64,000 bases of DNA from JALNZF01 sp964447405 (GTDB lineage: Bacteria; Nitrospirota; UBA9217), in the NCBI GenBank assembly GCA_964447405.1, contig CAYUSP010000003.1:558001-622000 (forward strand). The letters are read 5' to 3'. The notes below the pieces were generated by a model. It was not told where the DNA came from. It made no database searches and was given only the letters and a program-made list of their open reading frames with translations. The number at the start of each line of letters is the position of its first letter. Positions within the stretch are counted from its first letter, which is position 1. The position numbers and the translations under genes are program-made. Positions 7,480-14,171 of this stretch are shown here, piece after piece.

Positions 7480-8454
7480 TCACCGGCTTTTCAGAAAACT
7501 TCTGATGATCTTCATACTCTCCATCGATTTCAACGTCGTCATATTATGCCCTGTCTTCGGCACCATCACGTGCTGTGTCGGGGCGGGAAACAGCTTGCGA
7601 TGATACTGTTCCTGGTAGTCAAAGCCGATAAAGCTGCACTCGCTGCTCAGAAGCAGAATATGTCCTTTGTAATTCTCGACTCCAGCAGACAGATCGATCG
7701 TCCATGATTCAGGCTTCTTCATATACGGCATCATCAACGCATCAAACGAGGCGTATCCCGCGCGGGTGAATGATCCGGGCGGCAGGCGTTCGCCTTCGCA
7801 CTGGTAGGGTTTGCCTGTCCCCAAACCCAGCATCTTTGTCATCACGTAATCCTTGCGCTCGTGACCGTCTTCGTTTGCAACAAATATCGCCCCGATAAAG
7901 TACGGCACAGCCTTGATCATGGTCCAGAACGATTGACTTTCCTTCAGGCTTTTGAAAAATACCTTAGCGGACTCAGGATTCAGGATACCCGGCTCCATGA
8001 TGACGGCATGCGAGACCTTTTCCCCGTAGCGTCCGATATATGCTGTCGCGAGCATGCCGCCCCAGGAATGTCCGATAAGCCTGACCTTGCCATTGCCCCG
8101 GAAAGCATCCACAATCCCGTCGAGGTCTTGAAGAAAGAGGTCGATTGAATGTTGTGCCGTGTTTTCCCGGGGAGACAGGCCCGTTCCGCGCTGGTCGAAA
8201 TGGACCACGCGGTAGTCGTCGGACAAGGCCTGCAGAGACTTAAGATAGGTGAGGTCTCCTCCTGGCCCGCCGTGGACCACGATAACCACGGGCTGGTTTG
8301 CCTCGCCGTATACCTCGGTATGGAACGCATAGCCGTTGATCACGGTCCGATGAAGCGCCGGGTCACCAGCTGTTGTCTTCGGCATCTTGATGCAGCCGGT
8401 CAAGTATACAAGCATAAGTACTCCGGTTAAGAGAATGTGTGTACGCTCAGTCAC
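7480..8454 (-). CDS. Alpha/beta hydrolase lipoprotein, proline-iminopeptidase-like
   Basis: A 324-residue alpha/beta hydrolase. A GTG start at 8454, preceded by GGGAGGGG, gives a lipoprotein signal (LLTGVLMLVYLTGC, lipid-accepting Cys 21). The oxyanion motif HGGPGG (61-66) and FDQRGTGLS are typical of the S33 proline iminopeptidase group; the nucleophile is Ser 130 in IGHSWGGM, and the catalytic His is probably in PKTGHN near the end. The gene overlaps the end of the TetR gene by 8 bases, so translation is probably coupled and the regulator likely controls it through the operator at 9240-9267. The substrate may be an amide or ester taken up or sensed by the regulator; this is inference. Confidence 0.85.
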   Translation of the reverse strand: MTERTHILLTGVLMLVYLTGCIKMPKTTAGDPALHRTVINGYAFHTEVYGEANQPVVIVVHGGPGGDLTYLKSLQALSDDYRVVHFDQRGTGLSPRENTAQHSIDLFLQDLDGIVDAFRGNGKVRLIGHSWGGMLATAYIGRYGEKVSHAVIMEPGILNPESAKVFFKSLKESQSFWTMIKAVPYFIGAIFVANEDGHERKDYVMTKMLGLGTGKPYQCEGERLPPGSFTRAGYASFDALMMPYMKKPESWTIDLSAGVENYKGHILLLSSECSFIGFDYQEQYHRKLFPAPTQHVMVPKTGHNMTTLKSMESMKIIRSFLKSR

Positions 8455-9226
8455 GCCTTTTGATCCCCTCCCAGAAGACCCTTGCCAGATGCGGGGCCAG
8501 CGACTCGTAGTCGATCGCGCCGGGGCTGCGGAGTGAAGCCAGCACCAGACCGTCCAGCACAGCCGTCCAGATGATCGTGAGAGCGCGGGTATCAACGCGC
8601 CGGTCCAGCAGCCCGTCCTTCTGCATCTTCGCAAGCAGCGCAGTGCCGGAGTTGATCAGCACCGTATACAGCTCATGCAGCCGCTTCGCAATATCTTTGT
8701 CATCCCCGTGCAAGAGATAGGAGAGATAGATCTTCTGCCAGTCGGGATCGGACAAGGCAAAGGAAATCTGGTTGGACAGCATAGCGGTAATACCCGGCAG
8801 GACGTCCACGGATTGGACCGCTGCGTAGGCGAATTTCTGATACTCGATAAGGCGATGAGACAGGCGCTTCTCCAGAATCGCCAGGAAAAGGTCCTTCTTG
8901 GTCGCAAAGTGCCAGTACACGGCGCCCTTGGTGAGGCCGGCAACCGCGGCGATCTTGTCCACGGTCGCTGCCGCGTACCCATATCGCGAGATCGTCTTGT
9001 ACGCGGCCGTCAGGATCCGGTCCCTGCTCTTTTCGTCCCCGACGCCGTCAACGGACTGTTTGTTTTCGACCAGCCTGTGGACCTGCCCCTTGTTCCCGAT
9101 ATGGCGGTAGACCGTCTGCCTGCTGATCCCGGCAACGCGGGCCACGCGGCTTACGGACACCTTCCCCGCCGGGTCTGCCCGCTTGACCTGTTTTGCAGCT
9201 GCCTTGATTTTATTTTTGATATCCAT
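8447..9226 (-). CDS. TetR/AcrR family regulator with two helix-turn-helix segments
   Basis: A 259-residue regulator. The standard TetR DNA-binding domain is residues 68-115: SRDRILTAAYKTISRYGYAAATVDKIAAVAGLTKGAVYWHFATKKDLFLAIL. Unusually, residues 22-52 (VSVSRVARVAGISRQTVYRHIGNKGQVHRL) form a second HTH of TetR character before it. The C-terminal 140 residues are the ligand and dimer domain. The ATG at 9226 has GGGAGCC upstream; the longer reading from 9253 would start inside the operator, so it is rejected. A 28-base palindrome just upstream is a likely autoregulatory site. The downstream lipoprotein hydrolase overlaps by 8 bases and is probably in the same regulon. Confidence 0.88.
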   Translation of the reverse strand: MDIKNKIKAAAKQVKRADPAGKVSVSRVARVAGISRQTVYRHIGNKGQVHRLVENKQSVDGVGDEKSRDRILTAAYKTISRYGYAAATVDKIAAVAGLTKGAVYWHFATKKDLFLAILEKRLSHRLIEYQKFAYAAVQSVDVLPGITAMLSNQISFALSDPDWQKIYLSYLLHGDDKDIAKRLHELYTVLINSGTALLAKMQKDGLLDRRVDTRALTIIWTAVLDGLVLASLRSPGAIDYESLAPHLARVFWEGIKRRD

Positions 9227-9239
9227 CCGGCTCCCATGG

Positions 9240-9267
9240 TACAACCATACCATATGGTACGGTTGTA
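9240..9267. promoter_or_regulatory. Palindromic operator upstream of the TetR gene
   Basis: An inverted repeat of 14-base arms, TACAACCATACCAT and ATGGTACGGTTGTA, centred on CATATG at 9251-9256, with one mismatch. It ends 14 bases upstream of the regulator's ATG (9226). Length, symmetry and position are typical of a TetR operator, so autorepression of the TetR/hydrolase pair is likely. Confidence 0.75.
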
Positions 9268-9411
9268 ACTCTCCCGGGGGACGAAGTCAACAGAAATCTG
9301 TCGAGGCCGGAGGGCGCTCCGCCATGCCGCGGGAAACCGTTTCCTTCTGAGTGCCATTAGATGATTTCGTGAACAGTTACGCGCCCTGACTCGAGGGATG
9401 GATCCTAGAAC

Positions 9412-10143
9412 TTATTCATACATCGTTTCCCAGTCGAACGTCTGCAGGAGACCGGTGAAAGCGGGATCAAAGGGTGCGTGAATGTGGATCAATCCGCTTC
9501 CCGCGGGATGGGGAAAAGCGATATCAGCAGCATGGAGCAGCATCCTGCTGCAATGAAGTTGGTTGCGAAAGAACTCATTCTGCTTCCCGTCTCCATAGGT
9601 CGTATCGCCGATGACCGGATGGAACACATGCTTCATATGCCGCCGAATCTGATGCATGCGGCCGGTATGCGGCATTGCCTTGACAAGGGAGTATCGCGCT
9701 GTGGCATAGCGGCCCACGGGATGGGGCAGATCGATAGTTGCCAGCCGCTGGTATACCGTCACCGCCTCCCTTGCAGGCTTGTCTGCGCCAGCATCACCAT
9801 CAGCCAACCTGTCACAGCGCTCCTTCAGCGGATAATCGATCCGATCCGCGTCTTTCGTATAACCGCGCACCACGGCAATATAGGATTTTGACACCTCTTT
9901 TTCCGTGAATGCCTGCGTCATGGCGCGGGCAATATCCCGGTCAAGAGCGAAGATCAGTACACCCGAGGTGCCTTTATCCAGACGATGAAGCGGATATACC
10001 CATCGGCCGAGCTGGTCCCTGGCGATCTGCATGGCGTATTCCGTTTCATGACGATCCAGGTAGCTTCGGTGCACCAGCAAGCCCGCAGGTTTGTTCACAG
10101 CCATCAGGTGTTCGTCCAGATACAGCACCGGGAGCTTTTTCAT
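9412..10143 (-). CDS. truC: tRNA pseudouridine(65) synthase TruC
   Basis: A 243-residue RluA-family pseudouridine synthase. The start (VLYLDEHLMAVNKPAGLLVHRSYLD) and MQIARDQLGRWVYPLHRLDKGTSGV closely follow Escherichia coli TruC, including the TruC-specific VHRS.LD segment. The catalytic aspartate is Asp 56 in HRLDKGTSG. HTGRMHQIRRHMKHVFHPVIGDTTYGD is the conserved C-terminal part of the active site. The enzyme would convert uridine 65 of certain tRNAs to pseudouridine; RluA paralogues with other targets are the alternative. Its ATG overlaps the stop of the upstream methyltransferase gene as ATGA, so the two are translationally coupled. Confidence 0.88.
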   Translation of the reverse strand: MKKLPVLYLDEHLMAVNKPAGLLVHRSYLDRHETEYAMQIARDQLGRWVYPLHRLDKGTSGVLIFALDRDIARAMTQAFTEKEVSKSYIAVVRGYTKDADRIDYPLKERCDRLADGDAGADKPAREAVTVYQRLATIDLPHPVGRYATARYSLVKAMPHTGRMHQIRRHMKHVFHPVIGDTTYGDGKQNEFFRNQLHCSRMLLHAADIAFPHPAGSGLIHIHAPFDPAFTGLLQTFDWETMYE

Positions 10144-10862
10144 GAGATCCGATCCTCGGCGTGAACAGGCACGGGTGCAAAACCCCGATTATTTTTGCGC
10201 AGCAATATGACATCGGCATGCGGAAATGTGACATCCGCTCCCCAGTGCTCTGCCAGCCACTCAAAGGTCTGTCTGGAAAAATAACACACATGCGTAAGGT
10301 CGTTCTGGTAATGCCATCGGGGAAACGACTCTCTGTTGTCAGCCAGCTGCGTCATGATTCCCAAGGTGCCGTCCGGTTTCAGGCAGGACCACAACCGCTC
10401 CAGTTCCTTTTTCGGATCACGAAGATGCTCCACAACCTCGCATGCGGTGATGAAATTGTATTGCTGTCCGAATACGGACAAATCCGGCTCATAATAAATA
10501 TCATAAAGCGTCATGCTATAGCCGGCCTGCTCGAACAGATTGGCGAGCACAGGCACGGGTCCTGATCCGAAATCAAGTCCCCGGCTTCCCGATGGCAGAA
10601 GACGGGTAAGCGGCATAACCAAACGCTCCAAGTGCGCCCGATAGCCAGCGTCCTGCGGCGAGTTCTGGTGCAGGTCGTACCGGGCTTTTTCCGCGTCCGC
10701 GGTAAGATGATGGCACCGTGGAACGAATATCAGGCCGCAAAAACCGCACTGGCGGAAGCTCCTGCGCTTATCCTCATGGAACTCGCGGCTGCCTCTTATT
10801 CCGCATAGCGGGCATGCCGGATCAGCGTCAGACGATGCTTTTTCATTATTGCCTGTTCCCAT
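10140..10862 (-). CDS. Class I SAM-dependent methyltransferase with N-terminal zinc ribbon
   Basis: A 240-residue protein. An N-terminal C-P-L-C ... C-G-F-C pair (CPLCGIRGSREFHEDKRRSFRQCGFCGLIF) looks like a zinc ribbon. It is followed by a Rossmann methyltransferase core, with the SAM motif GLDFGSGPVPVLANLFEQAG, motif II as YDIYYEPD, and CEVVEHLRDPKKELERLWSCLKPDGTLGIMTQ as the post-motif region. This resembles uncharacterised methyltransferases that sometimes sit with RNA modification enzymes, as here next to truC (ATGA overlap). Several starts are possible: TTG at 10877 or ATG at 10862; neither has a strong ribosome binding site. The substrate is unknown. Confidence 0.8.
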   Translation of the reverse strand: MGTGNNEKASSDADPACPLCGIRGSREFHEDKRRSFRQCGFCGLIFVPRCHHLTADAEKARYDLHQNSPQDAGYRAHLERLVMPLTRLLPSGSRGLDFGSGPVPVLANLFEQAGYSMTLYDIYYEPDLSVFGQQYNFITACEVVEHLRDPKKELERLWSCLKPDGTLGIMTQLADNRESFPRWHYQNDLTHVCYFSRQTFEWLAEHWGADVTFPHADVILLRKNNRGFAPVPVHAEDRIS

Positions 10863-10986
10863 ACTCGGAGAGTACAACAGCCTTTGCGTTATTTCAAGAG
10901 AATTTGACCTGGCCGCTCTTGCCTTATGCGCCCTTTTAAGGTAATCTCACAAAAAGGAACCGCTCACCGGCTCCGCGGCAACGCAT

Positions 10987-12267
10987 ATGTCTGACTACCC
11001 CATCATGATCACACCGTCCCCCATGCGATATATTCGCATCGCCTTATTGACCACCACCCTTCTTTCGCTCGTCATCGGATTTGCTTTCCGGTTTTACTAC
11101 GGGGAACAGAAGGCCGATGAGAAGGCTCTCCTGAGTGAAATGGCCTACCCGGCGCGCTTCCAGCCCAAGCAAGGCTCACCGCCCGTATACCTGCTCGATA
11201 ACGGCAATATCGCCTTCAATACCTACGATATCGTTCCGCAGGTCCGCGGTTATGCCGGGCCCATCAAAGTGCTGCTGGTCATGGACCGGGAAGGCAGGAT
11301 CCGGGGCATCAGGATTATCGAGCACCAGGAGACGAAGAACTATGTCCACTACATGGAAATGCCGTCCTACCTTGCCCAGTTCATAGGCAAATTCGCAGGC
11401 GATGCTTTTGAGCCGGACAAGGACATCGATTCCATTACGCGCGCAACAGTGAGCGTAAAAGCCCTTGCAGATTCGGTCAGGGAATCCTCGCGCATCGTAG
11501 GCATGAACATGCTCGGCCTGCGGATCTCAGCACCCCGGCAGATCAGCGCAGGTTCGATCAGTTGGTTATGGTATGCAGCGTTTTTTGCGGCCGGATTCGC
11601 AGGATATCTGGTTACTCGAAGGTCCACGCGGTACGGGCGCGTCCGGGACCTCTGCCTGACCACGGGGATAGCAGTCGTGGGATTGTACCTCTCCAGCCCC
11701 TTCTCCATCCTCCATGTTTTAAACCTGCTGCTTGGCAGGCCGTCATCGTCCGCGCTTTGGTACGTCATTGTTGTCAGCACACTGCTTTCCGTGGCTGTTG
11801 CGGGAAGGTTCTACTGCGGATGGATATGCCCCTTTGGCGCTCTATCGGAATTCATCGGAAGGCTGCCTGTACGGAAGTGGGTAATCCCCGCGGAGATGGA
11901 TGACCGGTGGCGGAAACTGAAATATATCCTGCTGGGACTGGTCATCGTGACCGTGCTGGTGAGCGGCAGGGCCGACTACGGGAACTACGAAACCTATGTC
12001 ACACTTTTTTCCTTTCATGGCAACGCCCTCACATGGCTGCTCGTGGCCGTCGCGGTCATAGCATGCCTCAGGGTCGAACGGTTCTGGTGTCGCTATCTCT
12101 GTCCTGTCGCGGCATTGACTGGCCTGCTTTCGCGGAAAGCACCGGGTTATCCGAGCCGCCCTGACTGCCCCATGGCCAACAAATCGAATCCGCACATTTC
12201 CGAGTGCATCCGGTGCAACCGGTGTTATTCGAGGACCAAAGCTGCCGAGGTATCATCCCATGACTGA
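10987..12267 (+). CDS. NosR/RnfG-like FMN-binding and ferredoxin-type membrane protein
   Basis: A 426-residue protein with three parts. After an N-terminal helix (residues about 17-37), a periplasmic FMN-binding domain spans about 60-180, with the flavinylation-type motif SITRATVS (candidate FMN-linked Thr 154). About five membrane helices follow. A NapH-like domain then carries CGWICPFG and CRYLCPVAA, and the tail has CIRCNRC, together providing cysteines for iron-sulfur clusters. NosR, NirI and related proteins pass electrons from the quinone pool or flavin across the membrane, so a role as an extracytoplasmic electron carrier is likely. No ApbE flavin transferase is in the window. The start could also be the ATG at 11023. 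It overlaps the small gene at 12260 by 8 bases. Confidence 0.85.
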   Translation: MSDYPIMITPSPMRYIRIALLTTTLLSLVIGFAFRFYYGEQKADEKALLSEMAYPARFQPKQGSPPVYLLDNGNIAFNTYDIVPQVRGYAGPIKVLLVMDREGRIRGIRIIEHQETKNYVHYMEMPSYLAQFIGKFAGDAFEPDKDIDSITRATVSVKALADSVRESSRIVGMNMLGLRISAPRQISAGSISWLWYAAFFAAGFAGYLVTRRSTRYGRVRDLCLTTGIAVVGLYLSSPFSILHVLNLLLGRPSSSALWYVIVVSTLLSVAVAGRFYCGWICPFGALSEFIGRLPVRKWVIPAEMDDRWRKLKYILLGLVIVTVLVSGRADYGNYETYVTLFSFHGNALTWLLVAVAVIACLRVERFWCRYLCPVAALTGLLSRKAPGYPSRPDCPMANKSNPHISECIRCNRCYSRTKAAEVSSHD

Positions 12268-12463
12268 CACGACCAGGTTTCGGATACTGACCGCTTCGAG
12301 CACAGCGCTCGTCGTCCTGATATGCGTATATGCCGTGCTGCAGGAGTACATCATGCCGGATATGGAGGGGTATCTTCAGAGAAAGAGCTACTATGAGCGC
12401 GTAATCCAGAAGAAGGGGCTCAGTTTGCAAAAGGGGCTGTACTGGAAAGAAAAAGAGCGGTAG
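12260..12463 (+). CDS. Small single-pass membrane protein coupled to the NosR-like gene
   Basis: A 67-residue protein with one membrane helix (ILTASSTALVVLICVYAVL, about 9-27) and a charged tail rich in Lys, Tyr and Glu. Its start overlaps the end of the NosR-like gene by 8 bases, so the two are likely made together in similar amounts. It has no cysteine or histidine arrangement for a cofactor apart from one membrane-embedded Cys. A structural or assembly subunit of the flavin/iron-sulfur membrane complex is a reasonable inference; I do not recognise the family. Confidence 0.7.
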   Translation: MTDTTRFRILTASSTALVVLICVYAVLQEYIMPDMEGYLQRKSYYERVIQKKGLSLQKGLYWKEKER

Positions 12464-12907
12464 TCAACGCCAGGTGTGCCCGCAGTGGATACAGTTTGCC
12501 TTGTGTACACAACGTTTTTTGTCGCACTGTGGACAGGCCCAACGTTCCTTTTCCTGCGCGACGAACCTTCTGATTCCGAATTGCCGAATATACCCCAGGT
12601 TCTCGATCATGCTCATGCTGTATTTTGTTCTGTAACGGTGGTCCAGATGATCAAGACGGTCGCAGGGGTATTCTCCGCACTCAAAGCAATACTTCGCCTT
12701 CTGTGTTTTTATTAACCTGCAATTCTTTATATGGCATGCCAGGGTGGATTTGGCCTTGAGGTCGTCGGACCCGCGGCATCCAGGGCATACGTTCTTATCC
12801 CGGATGAAGGCCTGGCAAAGGCCACAGTTCATACCGCAGGGGGCGATCATAGTTGAGGTGATTGAAGTAATAGTATTCGTTTTTCGCGCAATCATGGTCG
12901 CATCCAA
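12464..12907 (-). CDS. DUF3795 cysteine-rich protein
   Basis: A 147-residue protein with the DUF3795 opening IAPCGMNCGLCQAFIRDKNVCPGC, then CHIKNC, YCFECGEYPCDRL and a C-terminal ACPQCDKKRC...ANCIHCG zinc-ribbon-like end. In total there are about fifteen cysteines, arranged for metal or iron-sulfur binding. The family is common in anaerobes and unassigned. The family usually begins at MIAPCGMNC, equivalent to an internal ATG at 12850, so the first 19 residues may not be translated; neither start has a good ribosome binding site. It is convergent with and directly abuts the small membrane protein gene, and is divergent from the radical SAM gene at 13021. Confidence 0.8.
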   Translation of the reverse strand: MDATMIARKTNTITSITSTMIAPCGMNCGLCQAFIRDKNVCPGCRGSDDLKAKSTLACHIKNCRLIKTQKAKYCFECGEYPCDRLDHLDHRYRTKYSMSMIENLGYIRQFGIRRFVAQEKERWACPQCDKKRCVHKANCIHCGHTWR

Positions 12908-12985
12908 TGGTATGTGAATTATATCGCACTATACGTGGTAGTCAACGGGAATTTCTTTTGACGTGTTTTTTTATCCATCCTGCTC

Positions 12986-13014
12986 TGGAAAGAACCTCGA
13001 TAAAGTCGTATAAT
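12986..13014 (+). promoter_or_regulatory. Sigma-70-like promoter for the AmmeMemoRadiSam operon
   Basis: A perfect -10 box TATAAT at 13009-13014 with a weak -35 (TGGAAA, 12986-12991) at 17-base spacing. The expected transcription start lies at about 13021, which is the A of the ATG. No Shine-Dalgarno sequence precedes the ATG, which suggests a leaderless mRNA. Confidence 0.55.
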
Positions 13015-13020
13015 TCTCCC

Positions 13021-13995
13021 ATGTCCAAAGCAGTCCAATGCGACCTCTGCCCTACCGAGTGCGTTCTCGAAGACTACCAGATAGGCGGGTGCAGGACGCG
13101 GATCAACAAGGAAGGCTCTCTCTACAGCCTCGTGTACGGGAAGCCCTGCGCGGTGGCGATCGATCCCATCGAGAAGAAGCCCTTCTTCCACTTCCTCCCA
13201 GCCACGACTGCCTTCTCCATTGCAACTGCCGGGTGCGTGCTCGGATGCAAGTTCTGCCAGAACTGGCAGATCTCCCAGGCTAATCCCGAGGAAGTTGACC
13301 ACCAGGAACTGTCCCCCGCGGACGCGGTCAGACAGGCCGTGTTCTACCAGTGCAGGACCATCACCTACACCTATACCGAACCCACGGTCTTTTACGAGTA
13401 CATGTATGACATCGCCAGAATCGCAAAGCAGTACGGCATCAGGAACACCATGCACTCCTGCGGCTATATCAATGAAAAACCGCTCCGGGAACTTTCAAAA
13501 TACCTGGATGCCGCGGATGTGGACCTCAAGGCCTTTACCGAGGACTTTTACAACAAGATCTGCGGTGGCAGGCTGAAACCCGTGCTCAACAGCCTTATTG
13601 TCCTGAAGCAGGAAGGCGTGTGGCTTGAACTGACGAACCTGGTCATTCCCACGCTGAATGACGACCGGGCGCAGATCAGGGACATGTGCCGCTGGATAGT
13701 AAAGGAACTGGGGCCCGACGTGCCGCTGCATTTTTCACGCTTCTTCCCCTACTACAAGCTCAAGAACCTGCCGCCCACTCCGCTGGAAACGCTGGAATCA
13801 GCCCGGAAGACTGCCATGGACGCGGGGCTGCGATACGTGTACATCGGAAATATCCGGAGTAGTGCGGAGAATACCTTCTGCCCTAAATGCGCCAAGATGG
13901 TGATCGAGCGGATCGGATACTTTGTGAAGCAGAACAATCTTGCGGCAGGTTCGTGCAGGTTCTGCGGGAGCAAGATCGCAGGGGTGTGGAGTTGA
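13021..13995 (+). CDS. AmmeMemoRadiSam system radical SAM enzyme
   Basis: A 324-residue radical SAM protein. An N-terminal cysteine cluster (CDLCPTEC, Cys 7, 10, 14; Cys 24) precedes the SAM cluster motif GCVLGCKFCQNWQISQ (Cys 72, 76, 79; C-x3-C-x2-C). A further two CxxC pairs lie at the C-terminus (CPKCAKM and SCRFCGSKI), probably binding zinc or an auxiliary cluster. It matches the pyruvate-formate-lyase-activating-enzyme-like protein that accompanies Memo and AMMECR1 homologues, and a Memo-AMMECR1 fusion follows at 14161. The ATG at 13021 directly follows a promoter -10 box; a longer upstream reading is not credible. The reaction of this system is not known. Confidence 0.92.
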   Translation: MSKAVQCDLCPTECVLEDYQIGGCRTRINKEGSLYSLVYGKPCAVAIDPIEKKPFFHFLPATTAFSIATAGCVLGCKFCQNWQISQANPEEVDHQELSPADAVRQAVFYQCRTITYTYTEPTVFYEYMYDIARIAKQYGIRNTMHSCGYINEKPLRELSKYLDAADVDLKAFTEDFYNKICGGRLKPVLNSLIVLKQEGVWLELTNLVIPTLNDDRAQIRDMCRWIVKELGPDVPLHFSRFFPYYKLKNLPPTPLETLESARKTAMDAGLRYVYIGNIRSSAENTFCPKCAKMVIERIGYFVKQNNLAAGSCRFCGSKIAGVWS

Positions 13996-14033
13996 GTGTT
14001 TGAAGGTTCAAATTGGACAAATCGAGGTATATC

Positions 14034-14171
14034 ATGCCCATCAAATTATCGCGAAGATCATTCCTCAGTTTCTTTTTAATAGGCGGACTTTTTAGCATGT
14101 TTAGAAAAAAGACCATGCCTTCGCCCGCAGCAAAGAAAGCCATGTTCTGGAGAAGAAAAGATGAAGCGTAA
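14034..14171 (+). CDS. Small protein with twin-arginine-like N-terminus, 45 aa
   Basis: ATG at 14034 has GAGGT six bases upstream and opens a 45-codon frame: MPIKLSRRSFLSFFLIGGLFSMFRKK followed by a lysine and arginine-rich tail. The S-R-R-S-F-L sequence followed by a hydrophobic stretch looks like a twin-arginine or short signal-anchor segment, with a very basic cytoplasmic or surface tail. It lies between the radical SAM gene and the Memo-AMMECR1 fusion and overlaps the latter's start by 11 bases, so coupling is likely. I do not know a family. The Tat reading is tentative because there is no mature domain. Confidence 0.55.
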   Translation: MPIKLSRRSFLSFFLIGGLFSMFRKKTMPSPAAKKAMFWRRKDEA

